Part shown: in pieces, positions 11,717 through 22,796 of the stretch
Layout: each line of letters starts with the position of its first letter
Position numbering within the stretch: the first letter of the stretch is position 1
Made by a program: the position numbers and the translations under genes
From: Harmonia axyridis
Taxonomy: Eukaryota > Arthropoda > Insecta > Coleoptera > Coccinellidae
Length of the DNA: 64,000 nt
NCBI RefSeq assembly: GCF_914767665.1
Contig: NC_059504.1
Span: 25,956,001-26,020,000, forward strand
Reading direction: 5' to 3'
Notes under the pieces: generated by a model
What the model was told of the DNA's origin: nothing
Seen by the model: only the letters and a program-made list of their open reading frames with translations
Database searches by the model: none

Positions 11717-14700
11717 TTGTTTTCATTTCCCATTTATCGCTGTCATAAACATTTTTTGTGCCTTTTACTTCATAAACACCAAACTGTAACTTCAATCTTG
11801 TTACAAGGTGAAGATACTGATCTCGATTCAGAAGAAGCAATAAAACGTGAATTTCAAAATGATTATTTTTCTGTCAAAACTATTTATACTCAATTATTTG
11901 ATCCAAATGAAAAATCTTTGAATGAATCGACGCAATCTGTTTTGACACGCAAGCAGAGTCTTGCTTCTTGCTTTCCTCATTCCTTAACTCCTAACATTCG
12001 ACTTCCGCAAATAGAAATAAAAAAGTTCAGAGGAGATTATACGCAATTTGCTACATTTTTGGATGTATTTGACGCCCTTGTTCATAACAATCAATCGCTC
12101 ACTGAAATTGAAAAGTTCAATTATTTGATATCCTCGTTAGAAGGACCGCCTCTATCTTTAGTTCGCACATTGCCGATGACTTCTGATAATTATCAGATCG
12201 CTTATGACTCGCTGGTCAATAGATTTTCCAATGAAAGGTTGAGAGCCCAAGCTCATTGGAACGCAATAGAAAGCACAGGCAAAATCAATTGTAATAATCA
12301 AACCGCACTTAGCAATTTACTAAGTACATTCACTGAAAATTTGGCCGCACTAAAAACCATGAATTTTCCTGTAGAATCTTGGGACTTTATCGTGTTTATG
12401 CTCTTGATAAAACGCTTGGATAATTCAACTATCGCACGCTTCGAACTTGAAAATGGTTCCTCTATGATTCCCGAATTCAAGACTCTACTTGAATTTCTCA
12501 ATAAATATTGTATTGCAATGGACACTCTGGGTACATCCCATAATTCTAATAATACCAGAACGGGTGATTCAAATAGTTCTTCCAATTCAAAACAACGCAT
12601 AGGAACCTATTTCTCTAACGACAATAAGAATCAACGCTCAAAATCCACTTGTACGCTTTGTAATCAAGACCATTCGCTTCTCTCATGTTCAAAATTTATT
12701 GAAAAAACTCCCCAAGAACGTCATTCATTCGCCAAGCAGAAACATCTATGTTTCAATTGTTTGAGTAACATACATGATTTGCGATCTTGCAAGTCTGTGA
12801 ATACGTGTCGAAAATGTCATCAACGACATCACACCTTGTTGCACCTTGCACGGCCCTCCAGTGAAACTTCCGCTGGATCAGAGGAACCTCCTTCTACCTC
12901 TTCTGATTGGGCAGTTTTGTCAGCATCCGCTGGTGTCTCTCATAAAACACCTACAGTTCTATTGTCCACCGCGTTAATTGAAGTCAGAGATAATTTTGGA
13001 ATGTTTCATCGTTTTCGTTGCTTGATTGACAGTGGATCCATGTCTTCTTTCATAACTCGAAAGGCTGCGAATTTGTTAGGTTTACCCCGGCACAAACTTG
13101 ATGTTGAGGTAAAAGGTCTTAATTCCATGAAAATGAACGCTTCTTATGGTTCTTTAGTTTTAATGTTTCGCCCATGTAAATTGAATGGTCCTGTTTTGTT
13201 GACAGACGCAATAATTTTAGACAGAATTTGTGATGAGATACCTTCTCATCCGATTCCTGTTTCCGCTTGGTCCCATTTAGCGCACATAAAATTAGCCGAC
13301 GAATCCTTCCATACCCCTGGTAAGATTGATATTTTATTAGGCGCAGATGTTTTTTCGAAAATCATGTTGACTGAACAGATAATTGGAAAACCTGGTCAAA
13401 TTGACGCTATGAACACCATTTTCGGTTATATTTTAATGGGGAAGTTCTATTGTAAATCAAAACCATCTATATCAACATTTTTAACTTCATGTTCAGATTT
13501 CTCCACAGATATTTCTCTGCAAAAATTTTGGGAACTTGACTCCTTGCCTTCAGTAGAACCGATATCCCCTGATAACAAACTATGTGATCAGATATTTTCC
13601 GATCAACACTATCGCGACAGCGAGGGTAGATACGTCGTTTCGCTTCCATTTCGCAGTTGTTTGCCGCAGTTTACTGGAATGCGTGAACTGGCGCTGCAAA
13701 GGTTCTTTACTCTTGAACGAAGACTTTTGAAAACGCCCGATTTGTATAAATTATATGTTGAGTTTATGCGGGATTATCTTGAATCCAATCATATGGAGAT
13801 TATTCCTTACGACTGCATTAATCGAAACTCATATTATCTTCCTCATCACTGCGTTGTAAAAGCTCAGAATAGTCAGAGTAAAATTCGTGTAGTATTCAAT
13901 GCTTCCGCAAAATCTCCTTGTTCTGAAGAAGGTTCACTAAATGATCATCTTCTTACCGGGAAGAAACTTCAAAGGGATATAATTTCGATTTTACTTCGTT
14001 TTCGGTTGCATGAATATACAGTATGCGCCGATATCCGACAGATGTATCGCATGATTCGTATAAGGCCAGACCATGCAGATTATCAACGCATTATTTGGAG
14101 GTTTTCAGTCGATGAGGCACCTCAAGACTATAGGTTACTCACAGTAACGTATGGTGTAAATAGTGCCCCATATCTAGCATTGCGCACCCTCATTCAGTTA
14201 ACTGATGATGAGGGTCCTAAATTTCCTTTGGCTTCAAAAGCACTACTCGAAAATACGTATGTTGATGATATCGTTGCTGGCAATTCGTCGTTGGAAGGAG
14301 CCAAACTGTTGCTCCAGCAACTAGTTGAACTTTTGAATAGGGGTAATTTCGAACTTAGAAAATTTTCTTCCAATTGCCCTTCCGTTTTGGCAGGAATACC
14401 GTCTTCACATATGTCAGCTGATCCTCTGACATTTGACCAGGAAGATGAACACTTTTCTTTGAAGATTTTGGGTTTGCAATGGGATCCAAAGGGAGATTGT
14501 TTTCGCTTCAGCTTTGAACCCTTGAATAAATCTTCTACAAAGCGACACTTACTTTCCCAAATAGCTCGCATCTATGATCCCATAGGTTTTTTAGCTCCAG
14601 TGACTTTTCTCCTGAAGCACCTCTTGCAAAGAGTCTGGTCGTCAGGTATTGATTGGGATGATGAACTTCCTCCAGATATCGCTAGAGTCTGGGATGCATT

Positions 14701-16768
14701 CAAATCCCAAATTCAGATCCTATCCTCGATCACCATTCCTCGCAAACTTCTCTCCCCGAAAGCCAAGTCTTACCAACTCGTAGGATTTTGTGACGCCTCT
14801 GAGAGGGGTTACTGCGCCGTGGTTTATAATCGTATGATTGATGACAACGATCAACCAAATAATAATTTTTTATGCGCAAAAACTAAAGTTTCTCCTCTGA
14901 AACGAATAACAATTCCGCGTCTTGAATTGTGCGGTGCTGTACTGCTAGCCAAGCTCCTCTCATATTGCCTTCACGTATTTCGGGATTCTATAGATTTTTG
15001 TAAAGTTTACGCTTTCACGGATTCCCAAATCACATTAGATTGGATCAAGGGATCACCACATCGGTGGCCTACATTTGTAGCCAACAGAGTAGCTCACATC
15101 CAGGAGAAGGTACCTAGTGCTTCGTGGTATCACATTGACTCCAAAAATAACCCCGCTGATGCCGGGTCCAGAGGGTTATTGCCTTCAGAATTCGCCTATC
15201 AGTCCATTTGGTTTGATGGACCTCAATTATTGCACACGCCTTCAAGCTCATTTCCTGTTAATATCGATATTGATGTGACCACTCAACAGAACATTAATAA
15301 TTTTTGCTCGAAACTTTCAGATAAATCTGCCCAGAATATTATAATTTCTTTACTCGATAGTATTTCTTCGTTGACCAGAATTCAAAGAATTCTCGCATAT
15401 GTTCTTCGCTTCACGCATAACGCTAAAAAAGAGAGTGATAAACTGTCTGGAAATCTCACACTCCTTGAGCTAAATGAATCATTGTTTCAATTAGTCAGAG
15501 TCACGCAACAACATGCCTTTTCAACCGAAGTTAAAGGGAACACTTTTCCCAAACATTGGCAAAAATTGAAAATTTTTCTTGATGAACGAGGTATATTAAG
15601 AGTAGGAGGCAGGATTGATTCATCCTCGTTATCTTTCGAGTCAAAACACCCAATGCTTTTACCTAAAAAGAGTCGTTTGACAGCACTTGTCGTTGATATG
15701 TACCATAAAAAATATTTACATGCAGGACTTCGCACTCTTAGATTTCTGATTGCTCAAAGATTTTGGATCATCAGTGGTAGAAAGGCCATTTCTTCGGTTT
15801 TGAATAGGTGTTTAAAATGTTTCAAAATTCGGCCCAAGCCATATCAACCCCCTATGGGTGCACTTCCAAAACCACGGATTTCTGAAGTTAAACCTTTCAG
15901 TAATTGTGGAGTAGATTTCGCAGGTCCTTACTCTATAACTATATAGGTAGGTCGACATCGTGGTGTCAAAACGGTGAAGGCTTATGTATGTTTATTTGTT
16001 TGTTTCGCTACAAACGCAACCGATTTGTCCACTGAGACATTTCTATCCGCTCTCCAAAGACTTATTGCGCGACGAGGAAGAATAAGTCATTTATATTCTG
16101 ACTGTGGTACTAATTTTGTCGGTGCCAATCGAGAAATAATCAATTTGATGAAAGATTCTGCTGAAAGGGAGCACATACAGTGGCATTTCAACCCCCCTTC
16201 AGCACCGCATATGGGTGGTTTATGGGAAGCAGGTGTCAAATCTGTGAAAACCCATTTGAGCAGAGTTATAGGAGCTCAAATTCTCACATATGAGGAGTTT
16301 TATACGGTTCTTTGTCTCATCGAGGCTATATTGAACTCTCGCCCGCTAGAAGCATTGTCTTCAGACCCAGAAGATGTGTCCGCCCTTTCACCTGGTCATT
16401 TCCTTACCCTTGAACCACTTAATGCCCTTCCTTATCCCGATATTACCCAACTTCCCTTGAACCGCCTTAGTCGTTGGCAATGTCTCCAGCGAATTCAACA
16501 AGATTTTTGGAAACGTTGGCAACGTGAATACCTGCACACTTTGCAGCAATGTTCCAAATGGTACACGCCGGACAATAATCCTCCTAAACTTGGAGATTAA
16601 GTGCTCATCAAAGATGAGAGGCTTCCTCCTTGCCAATGGGCACTTGGACGAATTTCATCTCTGTCCAGTGCAATCGATGGACGTTCCCGCATCGCCACTG
16701 TTAAAACCCGATCTGGTTTCTTGAAGAGACCGGTTGTTAAGCTTTTCCCTTTGCCTGTTGAAATTTGA
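11717..16768 (+). pseudogene. BEL/Pao gag-pol polyprotein with two in-frame stops
   Basis: One reading frame runs from the primer-binding region to a terminal TGA at 16766-16768, broken by TAG at 15944-15946 and TAA at 16598-16600. In order: DUF1759-type gag (about 12000-12540, KKFRGDYTQFATFLDVFDAL), three cysteine/histidine knuckles (about 12650-12840), aspartic protease (CLIDSGSMSSFIT, about 13020), reverse transcriptase (CADIRQMYRMIRI and the catalytic YVDDIVAG near 14260), RNase H (VGFCDASERGYCAVVY near 14780; FTDSQITLDWIKG), and an integrase with its HHCC domain (near 15700-15830) and DDE residues (D in GVDFAGPY, D in YSDCGTNF, E in GGLWEAGVKS). Codon 1 of the longest frame is TTG; the first in-frame ATG lies inside gag, so the gag start is missing. 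The segment after CFATNA lacks about seven residues usual for the family. The product cannot be a full functional polyprotein. Confidence 0.92.
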
Positions 16769-16944
16769 TAGGCACCTATATTAATTGTGGTTAATAAATT
16801 AATTTTTTTTTCTCTCTCAATTTTTTTTTATAATTAAGTCGCACCTAATGCAGTTTTAGAAAACCAATGTTATGTACGGTATTTATTTTTTTTTCTCTTT
16901 TTTTTTTATCTTCCATTCATTTTCCATTTTTCGCGCCCGGAGAA

Positions 16945-17475
16945 TGTTTGTGCAAGAAACAGTTATGAAGTTCGAGCGACCGCGAAGTATCATAGGATTG
17001 CGCGTAAACGATGTCAACACTGATGGCTCTGCCCAGAACGCAAGAGACATATGAATAATATAGTTTGAATGATTGACTTCGCTAGTTCGCCCAAAAATTG
17101 TGCTTGACATTTCTAAATATTAATTGACTTTTCGCATTTTTTTTCTTGATTTTTTAACGCTTTTGAAATACCCGCTTTATTCATCGCTTTGTCTTTTCGC
17201 CTACGCCTTTGTTAGTGTTTTTTCTACACCGCTTTAAACCCAGAAAGTTGGAGCTGATAACCCGCACCAAGGGCCCTGTGAAGAGCTGGGATTTGTACCA
17301 GAGACCATTTGTTCTTCAACCTGAAGCCCCATTTAGTAAGTCATCATTGTTGACCGCAATTATTATTTGCATTATTATCAAATATTTCGCTGTCGCTCCA
17401 ACTATCCAACTACAAACGCACGCAGATATACAGTCCATTTTTCTCTCAAACAATACTGAGCTATCGGACGTAACA
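16945..17475 (+). repeat. BEL 3' LTR (531 bp)
   Basis: Full-length partner of the 5' LTR, preceded by a short purine run (CCCGGAGAA) that is probably the polypurine tract, and followed by ATGCT at 17476-17480. Confidence 0.95.
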
Positions 17476-17480
17476 ATGCT
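17476..17480. repeat. Right 5 bp target-site duplication (ATGCT) of the BEL element
   Basis: Identical to 11127-11131. Confidence 0.9.
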
Positions 17481-18720
17481 TTTTTGGACTTCATAAACAA
17501 ACATCATATTATATATTCTACACAACATGGTTTTCGCAGTGGTAAGTCCACTCAGTCAGTTTTACTGCATTTTTATAATACACTTGTCGATTTTCTCAAT
17601 AATGGCGAGTGCTGCAGTTTTATGTGACTTAAGCAAGGCTTTCGACTGTGTTAATCATCAGAAATAACTGAGTATTTTAGAATCTTACGGTTTCTAGAGG
17701 CAAGCCTTATAACTGGTTGAGGACTTTTCTTGAAAATCGAATTGTTTTGAGATTGATGGTTCGATATCACTGGTGACGTCGAAGAGGGAATCGGTGTGTA
17801 TGGGTGTGCCTCAGGGGTCCATATTGGGGCCGATTCTATTTTTACTATTTATAAATAGATTTGGAGCCAGTATACTCCACGATTTCATTGCGTATGCGGA
17901 CGATATATCCTTTTTAAAGCCTTAGACAAATGCGTTATTGTTGAAAGAAGTAATCGAGAAATTATTGTACGCCGCTTGCATGTTTTTCAACAACCACGAT
18001 CTATATTTCAATGCTAAGAAAACCCAAATAATTCGTTTTCATAACTATAAACAACTTGATTTCGGTGATACACTCTTGTCCAATATGAATACGGTCAAGT
18101 TTCTTGGTGTTGAATTTGATGAACACGTCTACTGGGTGTCGCACTTTGGAGGTCTGGCTTCGAAGTTGCAACCTTACCCTTACCTGTTTAGAAACGGTGC
18201 TGGATGTTGGCCAGCTTGTGAGTATCTATTATGCAAGTGGAAACTCGTCTTCGATATGGAATCTGCTTTTGGAGTATCTCAACCAGATCAAAAGATGTAT
18301 TTGTTGCACATAAGGCAATTTTGAGGTGCATTTTTAATATTCCTAAGAGAGAAACCTGTACACTGGCTTTCAGGTCCGGCAATATTTTGACGCTTGCCAG
18401 TTTATATATTTTTGGAATTTCGTGTTATATTTATTGCAACATAAGCTCTTTCGAACGTAATGAAGAGATTCATAACATGAATACACGCCGAATATGATTG
18501 ATTTACACGCAGGTTGCAAAATACAGGATTGCTCAGAGTGCACATAACTATATCTAGGACCACGTATTTTCACGGCTTTAAGATGTTTAAGACGCGGCTT
18601 AAAGCATTTTTGATGCAGATAAGTTTTTATACTGTGCAAGATTTTTTTTTTGCAGTCCTGTACAGTAATATAATTTTTTATATGTATATATGTTTTTGAT
18701 TTCTATGTTGAAGTTTGTTA
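17481..18720 (+). mobile_element. Jockey-like non-LTR retrotransposon, right part
   Basis: Continues the reverse transcriptase of the left part. In order: STQHGFRSGKST (about 17510), CDLSKAFDCVNHQ (about 17620), GVPQGSILGPILF-type motif (about 17810), AYADD catalytic box (about 17890), then the thumb region (TVKFLGVEFDEH near 18090) and a C-terminal tail to about 18650. Several stops and frameshifts. Taking out the BEL element with one target copy brings the two RT halves back into one frame at the junction. Confidence 0.85.
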
Positions 18721-19560
18721 ATATTCCTATATTTTAGAATTTGAAGTTTCCGACACAATGTAATAATTATCTTATCAAAAATAATCATTTCCATTATTTT
18801 AAAGAAATTCATCATCTAAAAATTCCTTAACACTATAATAACTTTTTTTTATAAGTAACCACTTCACGAATCACGGCTTTCTTGGCTTATAATTCAAGAT
18901 GACAGAAAATAACAATTTTTAGATAACTCACTTTGGTTAACAGCTCTTCACTTTTCAAGATAAGTATAGGATACAAGATCGAGCATCCTTACCAAGGAAG
19001 TAAAATGATAAAAAAAATGTTTGCCCAAAAATTTCTTTACCATGGTAGAAAAACAGTTGGACTATCTGTATCAGATGTTTTTTCTATTACCACTAATTAA
19101 TAAATAAGCCTCAAGTGTTATTCCAATTTATTTATGACAATTCATAATGTGGTACACTGAAAATGATGTTCATTTAGTTAAAAGTAAATATACACTTATA
19201 AAAATCTCAAGCCAATTCATTTCACAGAAAAATGACAATAACGCAATATTAAGGAGCTTTTCACCCCATTTGAGCAAATGGTGATAAGGAGGAAGCCCGA
19301 AAAAATTTCGTAATATTAAAAAATTTTACATCTGTTGAAGAGATTTTTTCTACAACCGGTCCTAAATAACTACTTTCCCGCACTAATGCGGGAAAGTAAA
19401 TATTTGTTAAACGTGTTAATAAAAATACCTTCAACATGAAATCTCTGTTCTCTTGTTCATCCTTAAACTTAAAAACAAATCAATATTTGTTTTTCGAATA
19501 TCATTCATAAAAACAAAATTAAAAATTTATTCATCTAATGAGAAGCTTTCAGAAGATACG
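18721..19560. other. AT-rich intergenic DNA
   Basis: No exon or transposon terminus recognised. A short imperfect palindrome TACTTTCCCGCACTAATGCGGGAAAGTA lies at about 19371-19398 and could form a hairpin. Confidence 0.4.
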
Positions 19561-19890
19561 AGTATTCTGGAAACAGCTAATATAGCAACTATGAATCTAT
19601 TGCCTGAAAAATCTAAAGATAGGTACAAGAAGCAATATGCAATTTTTTTGGACTGGAGCAAAGATAAGAATGTGAACAGCTTTAGAAAGGAATCATTTGC
19701 CTGAAAAATCTAAAACAAGGTACGAGAAGCAATATGCTAATTTTTTGAACTGGAGCAAAAATGAGAATGTGAATAGCCTTAGAGAGGCTTACTTAGTTGA
19801 TCTCAATAAAATACTCAATGAACTACACTCTGGTCACATTTTCAACGATAAAATGTTTATTGAACATAAAAGAAAACATTTATATAAAGT
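19560..19890 (+). pseudogene. Fragment of an unassigned insect repeat protein with internal 97 bp duplication
   Basis: Two neighbouring segments (about 19598-19694 and 19695-19791) encode LPEKSK-R(Y)-KQYA-FL-WSK--NVNS. The family resembles the N-terminal helical part of tyrosine-recombinase-like (Crypton/DUF3504-type) proteins, but that is a weak match from memory. The duplication offset is 97 bp, which is not a multiple of three, so both copies cannot be read in one frame. Treated as a decayed gene fragment. Confidence 0.4.
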
Positions 19891-19929
19891 TTTTTTTAAT
19901 TGTATAGGGTGTAATATGAGTGACTGGCA

Positions 19930-21714
19930 ATAGCCTAGTGGTGATTGCAGGTCATCCAGGCCTTTCAAAAAAGTAGCTTTTTTGTATGCTAATACGGTTA
20001 GTTTTGGAGATACAGGATTCAATGTTTTTTCCATGGGGATCAGTAAATTTTGATGTTCCGCAAGTCATTCAACTCATCGAAAATTTCGGCCAAAAATTTA
20101 GTTCAATACTGGAATTTCACTAAATTCTCAGAAAAATCGTACATTGAGATTAAATTGGAAAAATCTCTTGTTTCGCTGATTGGATATTTGTATTTTGTTA
20201 TTCTGACAAATTTTCTCAAGTTTTTTCCAGAAACGCATGGCAATATTCCACTATACAGGGTGTTGAAACTCAGCTTGTGAAAAGTCCCATATTTTTCTAA
20301 TACGGACCTGATTTTTTTAATTATTTTAAAGATTAATCAATGGAATGAATTGTGCGTTTCAAATGTCACTCAAATGTGGTTCAAAAGTTATGAGGAATTG
20401 AAAATATTGGTGAATTCATAAACCACCCTGCATTTCGGCTATGGGGAAGATTAAACCTATCATATATAGGTTTTTTGGCCTCGCCTAAGGTAGCTCTACC
20501 TCAGGTAAACGTATGTACATTTACCAATGAAATACCCTGTTTATTTTTTAAAAGGGAAAAATTAAGCGATTTCATTTGTTATATAAATTTATATGGTTCA
20601 CATAAAAAACAAAAGTTTGTATTATATCTTCAAAACTAAATGCATTAAAAAACAAATGATTACACCAATGAGTTCTACTAAGAAAAGTGCCTCTAAGGTG
20701 TTTTTGTTTCATGTTGATAGCACCAATAATAAAGAAGTTATGAGAACTTTTCATTTCACGCCATTTTCCAATTTTCTCTTATATCTTGAAAACTGGACAT
20801 TATGAGGTTGCGGTTTTCTCCAAATAAATTCTCTCAAACATCAAGCCCCAAAATGTGTCATTCATTTTTTTTTCTAGTTCAAGGGAATTCTGAGATCCCC
20901 TCACTAGACAATGAATTTGGGACACCCAATACAGTGAAATTTCATCGAATTCTGTTGTCTTCTCATCCATGATATAAAGAAGAGGGATTTGGTCCAACTC
21001 CCTACGAGGGGTAGTTAGAGGGACTGTATGAATAAACCGTAGCTTATCTGAACACACCCATATTAGTGAGTAACCTCGAAAATCTGAGTAAGGCAGAATT
21101 GCATATTATAAGATTTCCTGCATTCTCTACAGTGCTATCTTATACGAATATTTCCATTAAGTTTTTTGTATTACTACCCTGTATACAATTTATATATGTG
21201 AATATTTTTCTCAGTCTAATTTGCAAATCAGTTAATGAATAAAGCTCTCAAAGTTACCACACAAAGAGCAAATATAAACAATTCTAGAAATAATACTACG
21301 ACTTTAAAATCTAATGTCATTTCTTTTATTTCACACCTTTCCTTGTTTCATTCATTATGGAATACCTTCGTTTTTTTGTTTCAATTCTTATTTCCAACTA
21401 TTGAGAATAGCTTTACTGGTGAAAAAGGAAGAATAGTCGATCTAAGTAACTCCAAAGAACAGAATAATGTATAACAATTACAGATCCTGTTCCCAGATTT
21501 GTGTCTCCATTCCAAATCTAATTTGCTATAAATAGACCTGAAAAGGTCAAAACAAGAACAAGAAAGTTTGTGTATGCATAATGACTGGAAGTGTGAGGTA
21601 ATCGTCATTAATCTGTCTAGGAATCAAGTCTGTTCACATCATGCAGAGATCCAGCTTGGGCTTTGTTTATTTGAATATATATGAAAGCAAAAAAATGTTC
21701 ACTATTGAAATAAA
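19930..21714. other. Intergenic DNA with ACAGGGTG-type repeat ends
   Basis: No coding region. TATACAGGGTGTTGAAACTC at about 20253 and a facing TACCCTGTTT near 20531 look like ends of a small DNA element of the type that recurs in this window. The rest is unassigned. Confidence 0.4.
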
Positions 21715-21716
21715 TA

Positions 21717-22553
21717 CAGTGGACTCTCGTTAACTCGAAACACCATGGGACCAAGATTTTTCGTCGAGTTACGAATAGTTCGGCATAGACGTAGTTCGAG
21801 TTATACAGGTCATTCTTGATAAATTCGACTTACAGGGATAAACCGAGAGGTAAACCAAATGGTAATTCGCGATATAGAGGTAAAGATTTGTGATATTTAT
21901 TCCCTATAATAAGAGTAGATCGTACATATTTGATGAATTTACTGAATAATGAATTGACAATAGAAAATTTCACAATGAAATAGATCAACGTGTCTTTGTG
22001 TTGACAAAAGTCAATTGACATATTCTGAATATTTTCAGAGTTTATCTGATGAAGGAGTCTTATTTAGACTCTAAAACGTCAAAAGAGTTAATTAATTCAT
22101 AGTGTAATTGTTCGTTTCTTTTTTTGTAAAATTTTTTTCATCCTGACAAATTATTGCAATTATTGCGCAGGAGCATTTTATTCAAATTTTTTGAGAGCTT
22201 ATTTCAGAAATTGAGAGTGAAAATTCTAAATAAGTTTTTTCAGAAATTCCAATCTACCGAGAGGTCTCTCAGAGGCTTATAAAAGTCGGGATAAAAAACA
22301 TTAAACAAAAAATGTATTTTCAACAACCTTTACATAACTAAGCAACAAATAAAACAAAATTCTATAAAACCTCACAATGCAATTTTTGCATCATTAAATA
22401 CGTTCGATTCTTCGACACCTTTCGACTTGTGCGGCGGGGTTAAGTACGGACTTCGAGTTATGCATGGAAATTTTTTCGGCTCAAACAGGTTTTTCCAAGG
22501 GGATTGAAAATAATTCGAGTTATCCAGAATTTCGAGTTAATGAGAGTCCACTG
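21717..22553. mobile_element. 837 bp pogo/Tigger-like non-autonomous DNA transposon
   Basis: Ends are inverted repeats: left CAGTGGACTCTCGTTAACTC, right (inverted) CAGTGGACTCTCATTAACTC followed by GAA. TA flanks both sides (21715-21716, 22554-22555). The CAGTGGACTCTCG terminus with TA duplication is typical of the pogo/Tigger branch of Tc1/mariner. Extra subterminal GAGTTA-type motifs occur near both ends. No transposase frame was found inside. Confidence 0.8.
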
Positions 22554-22555
22554 TA

Positions 22556-22796
22556 GTTTCGAACAAAGTCAAGGCAGAAGCTCACAATCAATTGAATGAA
22601 AATAGAGAGCTACTTTACCTTACAATGTATGATAATTTTTTGCTTATCATTACTTTAAGTTGAAATAGGCTATGTACTTTGAAATAAAAAAAATATTATG
22701 AAAAAATACAGAAAATTTCAAAATCTACAGTGATTCAAGCAGATTTCATAGTTTTATACTAGCTCCAAAAAAAAAAATGCATAAAATAAATATAAT
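22556..22796. other. 3' flank of the ZAD zinc-finger gene
   Basis: Downstream (minus strand) of the TGA at 22797-22799. Minus-strand AT-rich runs near 22750-22790 could serve polyadenylation; no single signal stands out. Confidence 0.35.

Larger units (their letters stand above)
11132..17475 (+). mobile_element. BEL/Pao LTR retrotransposon, 6344 bp, recent but defective
   Basis: Bounded by two 531 bp LTRs (TG...CA) and the 5 bp duplication ATGCT. The internal region encodes one gag-pol frame in BEL order (gag, protease, RT, RNase H, integrase) but has two in-frame stops and no good start codon. LTRs differ at three positions seen by eye, so the insertion is young compared with the broken non-LTR element it interrupts. 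Confidence 0.95.

Noticed and set aside
16872..17110. Small frames within the BEL LTRs
   Set aside because: They appear in both LTRs because these are repeats; LTRs are non-coding.
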